Position numbers and translations under genes: made by a program. A stretch of 64,000 nt of DNA from NCBI RefSeq assembly GCF_021869535.1, contig NW_026262690.1, positions 66,675,995-66,739,994 of the forward strand, in the 5' to 3' direction. The notes below the pieces were generated by a model, which saw only the letters and a list, made by a program, of their open reading frames with translations, did no database searches and was not told the DNA's origin. The DNA comes from Mytilus californianus. Its lineage: Eukaryota > Mollusca > Bivalvia > Mytilida > Mytilidae. This document shows, one piece after another, positions 35,405 to 47,770 of this stretch; the first letter of the stretch is position 1; every line of letters starts with the position of its first letter.

Positions 35405-36012
35405 GTGTATAGCCAAGATTATAGAACACTTGTATGCGGTGTATAGCAAAAATTATAGAACACTTGTATGCAGTGTATAGCCGATATTATAGAACGCTTG
35501 TATGCCGTGTAAAGCAAAAAATATGGAACACTTGTATGCAGTTGATATTCGATATTATAGAACGCTTGTATGCAGTGTAAAGCAAAATTTATAGAACACT
35601 TGTATGCAGTTTATCGCAAATATTATAAATAAACTCATCATAGATACCAGGATTGAAATTTTGTATTTGCGCCAGACGCGCGTTTCGTCTACAAAAGACT
35701 CATCAGTGACGCTCGAATAAAAAAAAAAGTAAAAAAGGCCAAATAAAGTACGAAGTTGAAGAGCATTGAGGACCAAAATTTCCTAAAAGTTTTGCCAAAT
35801 ACAGCTAAGGTAATCTATCCCTGAGGTAGAAAAGCCTTAGTATTTCACACACTTATTGAACGCAGTGCATGGCCAAGATTATAGAACACGTGTATGCAGT
35901 GTATAGCAAAGATGGTATTTTGAACACTTGTGTGCAGTGTTTATCCAAGATAACATTTTGAAACACTTGTCTGCAGTGCATATTAAAGAGAACATTTTGG
36001 AACGCTTAAATG
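35405..36012. repeat. 34-bp tandem repeat array interrupted by an insertion
   Basis: The unit gtgtatagccaagattatag + aacacttgtatgca (34 bp) starts at 35405, 35439, 35473, 35507, 35541, 35575 and 35609. The seventh copy is cut near 35632. After the insertion the array resumes near 35847 (acttattgaacgcagtgc) with more diverged units to about 36012. Confidence 0.85.
35633..35846 (+). mobile_element. Family E element inserted in the 34-bp array
   Basis: 'aactcatcatagataccagg', 'gccagacgcgcgtttcgtct', 'aagactcatcagtgacgctc' and 'gttgaagagcattgagga' form the best family E copy here. The interruption of a regular 34-bp array shows both ends of the inserted unit to within a few bases, so it can define the family's true length (about 210 bp). 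No clear target-site duplication is visible. Confidence 0.75.
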
Positions 36013-36620
36013 TACGCATAGTCTTTTATCTTATTTTAAAAGAGTAATTTTAAATTTCAAATACGATGACTTCAGTGAAGATAACCTCAATTTATGTATC
36101 AAATGTTTAATGTATTTGAAGAACAGTTTGTTTGCACATTATTTAAGCACATATCTCCTTGGTCATACAAATTAATCACAGTTGTCACCTGTCGACATTT
36201 TTGTGTTTTTGTGTCTACATTAAACTTCATTTGTGTGACTCGCCAGCAAGGTTGAACAACCATCGTCAGTAATCCATGACTGATTTCGAATCGGTTCTCC
36301 CTTTTAATTGTTTAAACTCATTTATTTTTATTGTTATTTTTTACATCTATCGCTAACAGTATGCATGGTTGGCAGCTGAAGCTTTTTACAATTATCTATT
36401 TGGAAGTTTCAAAGCTCTTCATTTTCTAAAATGAGTTTTGGAATTTCAGCTATTTTGGCCCCGATCATCACTAACGAGAAATTTATTGTCGAAATGCACA
36501 TCTGGTGCTGTAAAATTGATGATGTTAATGTTATTGGTACCATTATCCATTCTGTGTTTTTAGCGAATATATGTGTAATGGAAAGGAAACAGTAATTGTA
36601 TTTTATACCAATCATATGAG
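36013..36620. other. AT-rich stretch, nothing recognised
   Basis: No exon, RNA or repeat family is recognised. The minus-strand 68-codon frame at 36409 has no recognisable domain. Confidence 0.4.
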
Positions 36621-36623
36621 ATC

Positions 36624-36786
36624 TGGGGCGGATCCAGGATTTTAGGTTAGGGGGCGCAAACTTAAATTATTTTGAGGTAAAATTATCGAAATATTCTTTA
36701 TTAAGCTGAGGACAACCCATGCTTTGCAAATTTTAGGGGGGGGGGGGGGGGCACGCCCGCCACGCCCCCGCCTGAATCCGCCCCTG
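36624..36786. mobile_element. MITE with GGGGCGGATCCAGG-type termini
   Basis: The left end, tggggcggatccagg, pairs with the right end, cctgaatccgcccctg, at 36771-36786. Inside are a G run (about 36736-36751) and 'cacgcccgccacgcccccgc'. The element is about 163 bp and non-coding. This 'ggggcggatccagg' terminus is widespread in animal genomes. Confidence 0.75.
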
Positions 36787-39134
36787 GAGATAATAATTTT
36801 TTTAAACTTATTGACATAATTTACTCATTGGGTTGTTCGTACTTCTTTAAAAGGTTCGAATCCCCAAACAATTGACAGACGTGATAAATTTTCATTGTAA
36901 ATATTTAAGTTTCACATGATTGTATATAACTTGGCAGTAAAGTGTCTAGTTACAGCTACTTTATAACTAGTTTATGGTTATAATAAAGCATTAAAGTGAT
37001 AAAAGGACATCGTTTGAAAATACATATTAAGAATGTTTTTCCTTTGCAAGTAAGTATTATATTAAATTCCGCTGTTGCATCATGGTACACATCTTATCTC
37101 AGTATGCTACTTTCAATAGGATTATTCATATAGATGAACATGTATTGCCAAATATTATGTGATAATAACTAATATGTTTATGTAATATTTGAATTGATAC
37201 CTGGTTATTGTCGATTTTAAGTTATTTAATATTTGTTTTTTTTATAAAACTTGTCTGTATGTTGAGACTGCTAATGTTATAATAATCTCAGTTAGGAACA
37301 TATTATGTCAATGGACAAAAGCTAGGAAATGAAACATTAGAGGACTATGCTGTCGTAACCATGCAAATAACCCATAGTAAACTAAAATTAGGTTGTATAG
37401 TCATTTGACATCCTGCAATGAACATGTGTATTTGCTATATTTTAATTTATTTATACGTTTGACAACATTATCATTTTATCAAATAACCTATTGACAATGT
37501 TCTGCTAGAAACACCTCAAGGTGTATAAAGACGTCCAAAGTGTCCTGCACAAATTTACTACCGTACTTTCTATTAAGTTCAATATTTACACAGTTTTGAT
37601 TTAAAGTAAAGCTTATAATAGACATTGCCCATCAGATATTTTCACGTATATTTAAACTCCCATGGAACCACTGTTTTCTAACATACAAAATTCTCTCACA
37701 CATTAACGTTTTAATTGTATTTGAGACATCGTGCATTAATTCATACTATTAGTCAAGGTGTCATTTGTATGAGATGTTTTAAATACTTATTCCTGTAGAT
37801 ATGTAGTTTCATTGTAGATATATTGACACAAAATAAACGTCATTAAAATAAACTATTTAAGGTGTCACATGTTTGTATTATTCAACAGTTTTATATAAAT
37901 TTTCTCTCTCTCTCTCTCTCTGTACACTTTTTTGTTTTGTTTGATGCTTCTGTTATGATAATGAAATGACAAATGTATCGGTTAAGCTTCTAAGGTATGC
38001 GAACCTTTTTATTTATTTTTATTTTTTAAGTTGGGGCTTTTAGATATTAACATTTTATAAAAGATATGCGATATTTCAATTGTCGTAATGCATCTATTTC
38101 TTTGTCACGAAAAAATTGTTTAAACCAAGTACAAATTAAAATAACCAAGTTGAGACTACTTCAATACGTAACCGATCAAGCAAACGAAAACAAATTACAT
38201 TTTACCTATTTAACATGCTAAGTAATTATAAAAATGTTTATCTCATTTAAACCTATCGCCGTGTATACCTGAAACATTACGATAGTTTATATGTCTAAAC
38301 CAAACATAGAGATAAATAACCACGGGAAACATTTGATTAAAGAAGGTAAGACATGTAAAAAATACGTTTTTTCTGTCTTGTTTTTAACAGAATATAATAT
38401 TAGATAACAATGTTTTCATTTCCTTTTTAATCTTATATCGACTGCAATATGTACAATAGAGGTCAACATAAGAATAGAATTATTGGAATAGATTCATGCT
38501 AGTTCGGTGAGTTTTAAAAACAATGAATTAAAATTTGAAGTTGTTTTGATTTCTAAAGGTAAAATTTAACGAAATTATTGGTTAAAGCAATATCTATTTT
38601 ATTCACAGATTATAAAATTGTCGCATTTTAGTTACTCCGAAAAATTAATGGATATACAGGACAGACCAGTAAAAAACATGCAGTTTCTCCCTTGAAACCT
38701 AGCTAACTTGAAACATAGCTAAGTGTTTGCAGTTCACGTTATTTTCATGCTTGTCAATACACTGTTGCTTTTAGATGCATAACTAATGATAATATTATTA
38801 TGTCTTGATTAAAATCTTTAATTTTATGTCGATCTTAAAACCAATTATGGCCGTTACCATGGAACACACATAGACTGGAAAATAATGTAATTAGTTTTCC
38901 CGTAAAACCTATTAATCACATTTGAATAATATTGTTCATTGGAATAGTATTTTGAACCTGAGACTACAATCACTGCTGTGTTATAGCAGTCTCAGTTTGA
39001 ACGTACCATAACCTTTTAATGATCAGACAGATTTGTTCCGCCGAGGGGATTTTTAAACGGGGTTTCAGAAGGGTTTTATTGATTATTTGTTTGTTTTTCA
39101 AAAAAGATATTTGTTTCTTTTTTAATGTTTAAAC
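36787..39134. other. AT-rich stretch upstream of the Roco gene
   Basis: A (CT)n run lies at 37903-37922. A tRNA B-box-like motif (ggttcgaatcc) near 36854 has no matching cloverleaf. No other structure is recognised. Confidence 0.4.
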
Positions 39135-39170
39135 AGTATTTATTTCAATCCTGGTATCTATGATGAGTTT
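39135..39170 (-). repeat. Family E terminal fragment, reversed
   Basis: 'aatcctggtatctatgatga' followed by gttt is the reverse complement of the left end of family E. Confidence 0.7.
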
Positions 39171-40159
39171 ATTTAGGACAAATACTCTCGTATCCCTTTG
39201 GATGAGACTGATACACGAACCTTTTTAACCTGAAAGGATTTCCGAAAGGGTTCTTGTATGCATTTTGGGTTTTAAATTGTTTCAAGTAACATACAAACAT
39301 TGAATGTGAATACGATATTAAATAAAATTAAAGGGCCCGTATAAGATTATTACTTTTGTGTTTATAGCTTTTTTCAGTAGTATAATTTGGTAATTAATAT
39401 AGCTATTTATGAAATTAATATAAACACATCCTTTGGAAAAACCCACAAAAGATTGTTTTCTCAAGAATAGTGTATTTTTTTAGTTTTAACATTCCTAACT
39501 CACATGTTTATCAGCAAGTAGATAGTTTTTTAAGACCTTGTGTTCATAACACCGACTTCCTTCAGTCACACAAAATCCTTAGATTTATATTAAGCCAAAT
39601 AGGATCATATAAATAGTATCTTTACAGTGATGGCCATCACGAAATGGTTGGTTGTTATTAAGAGAATATGTCACAAATTATTATGAACTCATTTCAAGAG
39701 TTCTTCGTGTCATTATGGCGAATTATACGGATGTGGCATGCAAAGTATGATAGTTTTTATCCAGAAGCATCTGATCCCACTTCTAGTTTATTATCGAGAT
39801 TGGTGTTGTTTTATATACATGCACTCCCTCCCTTTCATTGATTGTACGTGTGATCTCGTGTTACTACCCTTCTTTAGTATGTCGTCAATTTTCAAAATGG
39901 TTTCCTTCTGATTTCCCCTTTGAAATTTTATGGTTTTTTTTTTATATTTCCGCTTTTTTTAAAACTTTCTATCTGCTCAAACTAAATTTTCATCAACAAT
40001 CTGCTTAGAGTGTGCGATCTATGTTCCTGTTAAAAATGGTTTAATTTTAAATTGAAAATCCAGGAGACCGTAGTTTCTTTCCGTAAAATGAACTCCCTTT
40101 GTGACAATATTATATGATTGCATATTTACACATCAAAACATTAGTTTTTTTTATTCCAG
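39171..40159. other. Immediate upstream region and intron end of the Roco gene
   Basis: The stretch is AT-rich. It ends in a good 3' splice site, ttagttttttttattccag, with the AG at 40158-40159. The first coding exon therefore probably begins as a spliced exon with 62 bases of 5' UTR, and the promoter lies further upstream and is not identified. Confidence 0.5.
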
Positions 40160-40221
40160 AATTAGTGGAAGGAAGCATGGAGTGAACAGATAACAAGCTG
40201 AAGTCAAAATAAGATTATAAA

Positions 40222-43000
40222 ATGAATAGGCGAAAGCCTTCTGTACAAGTGGACAAGCCCATCCCACAAAAGAAGTCACGCAAGGTTACCATCGTAAGGG
40301 AAGTATCCCCTTTAATGTCTCACGTCGGTTTCCAAGGAGGACGCCATTTACACCCAGATCGACTTCCAACAAAACAACATGACGCAACTGTATCACTTCG
40401 TATTTTTGATACTAAAGAAGAAACGATAGAAAATGTTCAAAAATATTCAGACTCTCTTAAAAGATTACTAGTATCAGGTATACATCTGAAAACTGTACCG
40501 GAAAGTTTAATAGATCGTCTTACTCATCTAGAGAAGTTAGATTTAAGCAACAACCAATTAGGAGATGGTGCTATTCCAGAAGACATGAAAAAACTTGAAA
40601 AACTGTCTGATCTTAACTTAAACAATAATAAGCTGACAAAGGTTCCTCCTGCAATTAGACGACTCAAATACCTAGCCAGATTAGATTTAAGTAAAAATGG
40701 GTTGGACAGTCTTAAAGGTCTCGAAAAGAATAGACGAATGCAAATACTAGTTTTAGACAATAACAAAGTAACCAATGTCTTTCCAGATATCAGTCATATG
40801 CAAAGGTTAGAAGTTCTTAAGTGCAAAGAAAATGTTGTTAAAGAGATTGAGTGTGATGTTCGGAACCTCAGGTCATTACGAGACCTTGACCTTTCAGGGA
40901 ATAGTATTGTAGTGCTTCCATCTGATGTGTTTTTTCTACCCAAACTAGAATATTTAAGTGCTAGTCAAAATAAAATTTCAAAAGTGCCTGTGTTCAATAT
41001 CAAAGTGAATAACAAACATGAGATTTCTGACATTGATTTGTCTGACAACAAAATCACAAAATTTCCAGGTCATCTTTTACGAATATGCAAAAGGACTGAT
41101 CTAAGTAGCAATAAAATAAAAAATCTAAATATTAACTCACTTAAAAATTTAGAACGGGACCCCGACAAAGATCTCATTATTGATGACAATCCTCTAGTTT
41201 TCCCACCAGCAGACATACAAGATCTACGCTCAATGATGATTTATATGCACGAAGAGAGATTAAAAATGAAAGTGTACCGTGGTGTAAAAGTAGTTGTTCT
41301 GGGTTCACATCAAAGCGGCAAGACCAGTCTAATTCAGTCTTTGATAGACCAGCAAGGCATTTTGTCAGAAGATGTACATGAAGCTGGTGCAGGAATAGAA
41401 TCTTATGATATGAGTATAGAATACGAACCGGAAGGAGACGAAGAACAAGGCAAATCACTCAATTTATGCATATGGGACTTCTGTGGTCACGCATTTTACA
41501 GATACCCGCACTACCTCTTTTTTGAACAACCATCTATTGCAATTTTGACATTTGATATGAAGGCGTATTCTTCGGAGGAATTTGACGATTTAATTGCTTC
41601 TTGGTTTGACTGGATGATGGCAAAAACAAACAAGATAGTAACAATTTTGGTTGGCACACATGGAGATTTGTTGACTAAAGAGCAGCAGAATGACGTCATT
41701 GAAGATGTTAAAAAACAATTAGCAGAGTACAAGGAAACGAGAGCTAGATCGATAAATGAAAGGATACAAGCTTTCCGAAAACCAGGAATGAAACTCTCAA
41801 AGGCTCTTTCAGAACATTTAGTCGTTCTTTCTAAATTGCAATATTCATTTGATCATTTACGAGTCCCAAACACAATCATAATGACGAGTTCGAAGCAATT
41901 TGTCGGGTTTGATTTATTGCGACAAGAAATAGAAAAGCTAGCGAGATCTGAAAATTTTCCGAACGTCATGCAAGAAATAAAAACGTTCTGGGTAGACGCA
42001 GAGGATTACATTGAAGAAAAAGGTGTTACTATGGTTCAACCAGTAATGACATTTGAAGAGTTCAGAAATGAAGTTGATGAAAAATTCGGAATGCGAAGAA
42101 TGATAAGTGCTATGACAGAATATCTGCACGAAAAGGGAAAGGTTCTTAATTTCGCTCAAACACCTTCCTTGAAAGACTATGTATTTGTGAGACCGTTGTG
42201 GTTATTCGAATTACTTAGACAAATATATCATCACGATATAGCAAATATGTTATCATACGAGAAGACAAACTCTTTCAAAGCTGTAGGAATGAGTACTAAC
42301 AGGTTTGAAAGAACAAAGAGTGAGTTACTTTCTGAAGGAGTAATAGACCGTGAGTTGCTCCAAGGAATGATCGGCGATTTAGTTCCAACAGATATGAATG
42401 ATATATTTGATGATGTTATCAAAATACTTCTTGATGGATTTTGTATCGGATACCCAGTTGTCAAACTTAAAGAAAGTTCTCAGGGCAATGCGAAATATAA
42501 TTATCATGTTAAGCAAGACGACAAAGGAAAAATGAAAATACAGAAAATTCTCATTCCATGGCTACGCAAAATTGGTGAACCAGAAGACATGAAAGAGAAA
42601 TGGCAGAGATTGTCAGACAGAAAGAATATTCGTATTTTGTGCAAATTTCCGATTTACTTTCCTCCAGGATTTTTCGAAACGTTATGCATTCGAATTCACC
42701 AAAAGAAAACAAGAACAGACTATCCTGACAAAATTAAGAAAATAGATTCTCAAGAAAAAGTTAAGATGAATTTTATGGCGCATTGGGGAGGCGGGATACA
42801 TGCAAGGAATGATGAACATAAAGTTCATATAAAGATTCATTACGTACCTGGCGGAGATAATGTTGGTACTGATTTATTGTTTGAATTACGAGCAGACATC
42901 ATTGACATTGATAAGGAGGACGAAGCTGCACCTGGTACCATGTGGAACCTCGTCTATCCTTTATTGTTTGAGTTTGAAGAAACGATAAAGAGTTATGAAG
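40222..43000 (+). CDS. Roco GTPase (LRR-ROC-COR, MFHAS1-like), coding exon 1
   Basis: This is the first coding exon, 926 codons plus one base, of a Roco protein. After a basic start (MNRRKPSVQVDKPIPQKKSR), residues ~79-330 are leucine-rich repeats (LEKLDLSNNQL, LSDLNLNNNKL, LARLDLSKNGL, LRDLDLSGNSI). The ROC GTPase follows: P-loop GSHQSGKTS (361-369), G3 DFCG (419-422), G4 THGD (479-482, like LRRK2 THLD), and a G5-like SSK (556-558). COR begins about 575 with YVFVRPLWLFELL. There is no kinase domain, so it is not an LRRK. The layout matches MFHAS1/MASL1, which modulates Toll-like receptor signalling in vertebrates; an innate immune role here is inference. The ATG is the first in the exon; the open frame runs on to 43080, but GAAG|gtagtc at 43000/43001 fits exon 2 exactly. 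Confidence 0.93.
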
Positions 43001-43254
43001 GTAGTCGTAAAGTTTCTATTTTATTTATATTTCTTAATTTGCACAGGTATAAACTTTCAACTTCAGAAGAATGTTTTTAAAAAACGAGTAAGTTTTAAAT
43101 TGAGCAACTCAACGTGATTATAAATTATTTACTCTTTTAACTCAAAACTGAGGATGCTCCCTGTTTTTTTATGATACGTAAGTCTGTGTGAGACAACCAC
43201 CTTTAGTATTAGAAAACAAATAAATTAATATTTATATTGTTCCTACTTTCTTAG

Positions 43255-43434
43255 GTATTTTGGTAGAGAGAAGGGTGTGTTGCCCTCTTTGTACTAGCCC
43301 GTCCTTTGTTGGTGAGTGGCAGCAACCTAAACAGTTACAAACAGAACTACAAGACAATCTACAAAGGAAATGTGAAGCATGTCAAGAAATGGTTGAAACA
43401 GACTATCTTATACAGCCACGTGGACAAAAAACAG
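43255..43434 (+). CDS. Roco gene, exon 2: Cys-rich (zinc-ribbon-like) segment
   Basis: This exon is 180 bases, bounded by ttcttag (AG 43253-43254) and acag|gtatcg (43434/43435). Joined to exon 1 it gives EGILVERRVCCPLC and then RKCEACQEM, a C-x2-C ... C-x2-C pair (residues 936/939 and 966/969). This suggests a small zinc-binding module after COR, as in the Cys-rich C-terminus I recall for MFHAS1-like proteins. The intron between exons 1 and 2 is 254 bases and starts GT, ends AG. The exon is a multiple of three and keeps phase 1. Confidence 0.85.
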
Positions 43435-43734
43435 GTATCGATCAACGTTTTATTTGTTTTATTTGTTTTTTTGGCATGGTGATTAGTGCAACATTTCATA
43501 ATTCATTTAAATTGATTGTAAGTTTCAATAGTCTTATCTTGACCAAAAAATGAACTATTTCCGTCTATCATTTTAGCCGAAGCATGTTTTAGTATGTCTG
43601 ATTGTTTGTTTTTTTCTACTTGTCAAGACATATTCTTAAAAACGTCCAATTCCTATATGTAAACTATTTCCAGAATATTTAGAATATGATATATCAATAA
43701 ATGTAATATGGTAATATTGGTATTTTATTGATAG

Positions 43735-43825
43735 CGTTTGGCGATTTAGATTTATACAGTAATAAGTCGTGGAGAGCAGAGCAATATTTGGCATGCGATG
43801 AAATTATTGACAGGATATCAGATAT
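43735..43825 (+). CDS. Roco gene, exon 3
   Basis: After the acceptor tttattgatag (AG 43733-43734), the phase-1 frame reads AFGDLDLYSNKSWRAEQYLA and CDEIIDRISD. The composition is clearly protein-like, with helical, charged residues. A donor gtatgt follows 43825, leaving phase 2. If this donor is not used, the frame stops at 43848-43850, which would make a short alternative C-terminus (SDMYVNFKNM). The exon is supported by phase and composition only. Confidence 0.7.
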
Positions 43826-46507
43826 GTATGTCAATTTCAAAAATATGTAGATTTATAATATCTATATGGTAAATGGTACAATAGACTAGTTAAATTTTAC
43901 ACATCACATGCAAATTAAATTTTCTTTTTACACCCTCACACTGAATGTAATCTTCCTTAGTCTTAGTGACTTAATAATTGATCTTCCAGTTGATTATTTT
44001 GATTGACAACAAGTTTAATATGATTGTAATTCCTATATCCTCTCAACAATATCATGTATTGCCATGTGTACATTGAATTTAAGAATATATCAACAGTAGA
44101 TTTTTTTAAGTTTCTTTATTTATTTTACCCCTGAAGTTTTTCCTGGTGCAATCGTCTTAGATACTAGTATATATCTTATTTTATTTTGTTACTTGTTTTA
44201 TCTTTTACTTTATGGCTATGTGATATTTCCCTTTTTTTATTTTGGTAAGGGTAGAAAAAATGTTAAATAATTATTATTGCATAACAATAATCGTTCTGAT
44301 GAAATTCAAATGGAATGACTTCGTTTCGAAATTTGAACGTAAAAGGTTTTTTTTCCATGAAATTCTGTGTAGGCATGGGCCACATCCAAACTTTTAAGTG
44401 TGTTGATTAATTTTCTTACAACTGATTAGTTCCATTTAAAGCCTATACCTAAAACTGGTTCAAATGGTTCATATTATCTTATTTTCAAAAGTTTTACGGA
44501 CGCCATAATGAATGAGGTTGGCTGTTATGTAATATCTTTGTTACAGACAGATACTAGTATATGTTAGGTCATAGCCACATTCAGTTTTCCTTTCCTCATT
44601 CATGACATCATCGAATTAATGCATCTTGTCACCGTATTGTTGCTTGTCACGAACAACACAACGAGTGGTTCTGGTGGAGTAAAAACTGCTTACCCTTCTG
44701 ATGCACATGAGTTAAACTCCATTTTTGTGAGTTCGTATTGCTCAATGCCTATTTATTTCTGTGTAGTGTTTCGTGGAATGTTGCTTGTCTTGTCTTAATT
44801 CATGGTGTTGGCTTCTTCTTTGGTATCTATGTGCATTTTACTCTTTTTTCATTTGTTAGCAAATAAACAAGAAAAGTTATAGTCAAAAAGGTGTTAATAA
44901 AACATACAGTTGGGAACTCCAGAGGCGAGGATGATACTTTGCCGGTACAATATCTGTTACAGTCAGATTTTACAAGGAATATTTTACCTTATAGAGTTTT
45001 AACTTAAATACATAGATGTAAGGGAAATAATTCATATTGTTTATTTCATCGATCCAGCATGTGGTAAATAGACTTTTTTTCAATTTCAGTAGAATGAATA
45101 CTAATTTCAACTGATTATTTTGATTTTGCAGATGACATCAGTAAGCTTGGTATTCTCTTCACGTTGTACTTTCTTCTAGATGTTATACATTCAAAGACAC
45201 TGAATCTGTATTTTAGTTTAAAAAAAATGTACTGCGCAAATTCATAAAGAACGATTGTATTTTATGAATGGTGCTTTACTACTTTTGTCTGCTGTCTTAT
45301 ATTTGGAACGAATGATTATATATTTTAGCAGAAGCAATGGATGTGAAATTCAGCGTCTCTTTTAAATCTCTTTTTTTTTTAAATCCCCGATTTGGATTAA
45401 TTCTATATTACAAAATTGTTACATTCATGTGTTGATTCAGTGTCTTTACTTATATATATGTGTAAATAAGTATCTATCAGTTTCTTTTTCTAAGATGACT
45501 TTTTATTAATTCTTTGAAACATTTTATAGTTTGTAACATTTCTTCCAATCTATTTTTGTTTTTCATTATATAGAACTGTCTATCGTATAGTTATATATGC
45601 TTACTAATATAACCAGAGCTTCATTGTGTGACTCTTCACATGTAAAAGGACCTGTACACATGAAAACAATTGATCAACTTTAATGCAAAAAAGTTGGTCC
45701 ATGCCATAACGATTTTGGACGAAATACACCTTATTTGTATTTTTGCACCAAAATAGCTTACAGCTTTGCTTATTTAAATGCTCTATGTTGTATAAAATTC
45801 CAGTTTTCGAGATGATGTCAATGTTGAAACAAAGGTAAAACAACAAAAATAACTCACAAACACACACACACACATGCATGTTCACGTTTCTAAAATCTCC
45901 ACATGATTCTTCGTAACACGTGATATTCATCATTTGACAATGATGACCCATCTAACACTTTTAATTGGCTTTCTATCTTTTGAGTTGATGCAATTGACTT
46001 AAAATTTGTGCTTAGAATGGCAAGTAGGCAACAGACAGTCTGTATATTTAAGTCACTTGGTAATTACTTTTTTGTTTTGATAAATGATATTTTAGTTGAA
46101 AGAGTTTTGATGCAGCTTGAACAGGTAAAAGTAAAACTTATATACGGCTTAGGGATGGTATAAACGGACATAATATATAGTAACACATAGCTTATATGAT
46201 GTTTTCAGTGGACATCAAATATATAAAGGCAAAATTGAAAGAACTAGAGGCTTTGAAAAGTTTAAAATATAATATTGGGAATATAACTTGAGGTTTGTGG
46301 TACAAAACGGTTGCAGTGGTTCTTGTTTTATTATTGCTTAATTTTGTGTTTTTAACAACAATTTTTAAAAGATCGTACTGTCATTTTACATTTAAATAGT
46401 TTTTATTCCTTAACTGTGAATGTTTTCCTCTCCAGTGCCTGATTCACTTTATTTATGCCATACTAACACAGTAACACGTGACATGCATGCCTAATTTATT
46501 GTTATTC
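43826..46507 (+). other. Presumed Roco intron with unresolved candidate microexons
   Basis: This AT-rich stretch may hide small exons. The best candidate is 46096-46124: acceptor 'gatattttag', 29 bases, then a donor gtaaaagt, reading ERVLMQLEQ. A second is 46209-46259: acceptor 'ttttcag', reading DIKYIKAKLKELEALK, coiled-coil-like, with a weak donor gtttaa and phase 1 on both sides. The second fits exon 2 and the last exon in phase, but not exon 3. A (CA)n run lies at 45861-45873, and the 115-codon minus-strand frame over it is not a gene. Confidence 0.3.
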
Positions 46508-47065
46508 TATGGAACGCCACAGCTGTCTTATGTGGAACACTGATATTACTTTATGTTGTTTTATTATTACTTGATGATATTTTGTCTTTACTTAATATGG
46601 TTTTGACATTACGTAATGATGTTTTGATACAACTCAATATGGAATAGTCATTACTTAATGATATTTCGATATTACACGATATGGTTTCGTATTGACTTGA
46701 TATAGTTTTGTCATTACTCAATATGGTTTTGTCATTACTCGATGTGGTTTCACCACTATTTAATGTGGTTGTGTCTTTAATCAATGTGGTTTAACATTAC
46801 TTGATGTGAATGTGACTTAACGTTATGTAGTTGTTTCATTACATGATGTGGTTTTGTTATTTTGTAATGATGATTTGCCTATTCTTTATATGATTTTAAC
46901 ATTACGTAATGATGTTTCAAAATTTGACAATTTTACACTACATGATGTGTTTGTTTCATTGTTTGATGTGGTCCTGTCATTCTTTGATGTGGTTATCCCA
47001 TTACTTGATGATGTAAAATCACGTGACCAATTCGGAAAAACCTGTTCTATTTTTAGATAGATTTC
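46508..47065 (-). repeat. Left arm of long inverted repeat (21-bp minisatellite)
   Basis: The left arm starts tatggaacgccacagctgtc and ends near 'ttctatttttagatagattt'. In reverse complement it matches 48841-49401 almost base for base. It is built of degenerate 21-bp units (reverse complement of ACCACATCAAGTAATGACAA + 1 base), roughly 20-25 units. Because 21 is a multiple of three, a minus-strand 77-codon frame of 7-residue units (TILSNDK, TISSQYE, TISCNIE) stays open. It differs at three residues from the frame in the other arm. I do not consider it coding. Confidence 0.9.
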
Positions 47066-47099
47066 CATGTTGTATGTGCCTTGGATGAGTGTGGCCATT

Positions 47100-47365
47100 C
47101 ATCGAATTAGAGTTCGGGTTACTGTGTGAGTTAAACTTTGAGTTAGTCTTCAATTTCGAATTCAAGTCATTATTAGAATTAAAGTTTTAGTTAGCATTGA
47201 GTTTCGAGTTGGACTTCGAGTTTGAGTCACATTTAAAGGTATAGAGTTTTAGTTACAACATTAAATTTGAGTCACTTTTTGAGGTAGAGTTTGAGTAAGA
47301 TTCGAATTTAAGTCTCATTTAGATTAATTAAGATTATGAGTTGAAATTCGAGCTATCGTATATGA
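47100..47365. repeat. Degenerate GAGTTT-type low-complexity repeat
   Basis: Phrases such as 'gagttaaactttgagttagt', 'gagtttcgagttggacttcg' and 'gtttgagtcacatttaaagg' recur at irregular short spacing, suggesting a decayed short-period repeat. Confidence 0.6.
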
Positions 47366-47489
47366 GTTCGTAATTAAATTTTCTATCGCGGAACAAGGAC
47401 TTTTGCTCGGGCTTCCGAAAAGAGGGCTCCGGGGTATGCGTACAAAAGATAAACAATGTTACAGTATACAAAACGCAACATAGAAGTTG

Positions 47490-47770
47490 AAATAAAGCTA
47501 GATGTGGTGTGATTGACAATGGGACAACTATCCAACAGAGTTTAAATGCAGTGGATGTGAGAAATCATATATAGGCAACCGTACAGCCTTCAACACACCG
47601 TATAGGCAGCTACAAAATGCCACCATGCACCATGTAAAAATATTCAAACGAAAAAACAAATGGTCTTATTTATAAATAAACAATTTACAAAAAAAAATGA
47701 CACATATTTATACAACGACAACAATTGAACTTCATGCTCCTGACTTGGGGCAGGTACATAAAGAAATTGA
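47490..47770 (+). repeat. Dispersed repeat family A fragment in the spacer
   Basis: 'gatgtggtgtgattgacaat', 'gggacaactatccaacagag', 'caaccgtacagccttcaaca' and 'catgctcctgacttggggca' match the family A copy at 60395-60735. Confidence 0.75.

Noticed and set aside
36800-36875. tRNA gene suggested by a perfect B-box (ggttcgaatcc)
   Set aside because: No A-box at the right distance, no anticodon stem and no pairing acceptor stem could be found by eye.
40222-43080. Treating the 952-codon frame as a complete single-exon protein
   Set aside because: The last 26 codons after GAAG|gtagtc turn hydrophobic and AT-rich (VSILFIFLNL), and a precise splice at 43000 restores a Cys-rich continuation in frame at 43255.
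40222-43825. LRRK-type kinase or DAPK1 identity for the Roco gene
   Set aside because: No kinase motifs follow COR and no ankyrin or death domain is seen.
45604-45951. 115-codon minus-strand frame
   Set aside because: It crosses a CA microsatellite (CVCVCVC run), has no recognisable domain and lies opposite the Roco intron.
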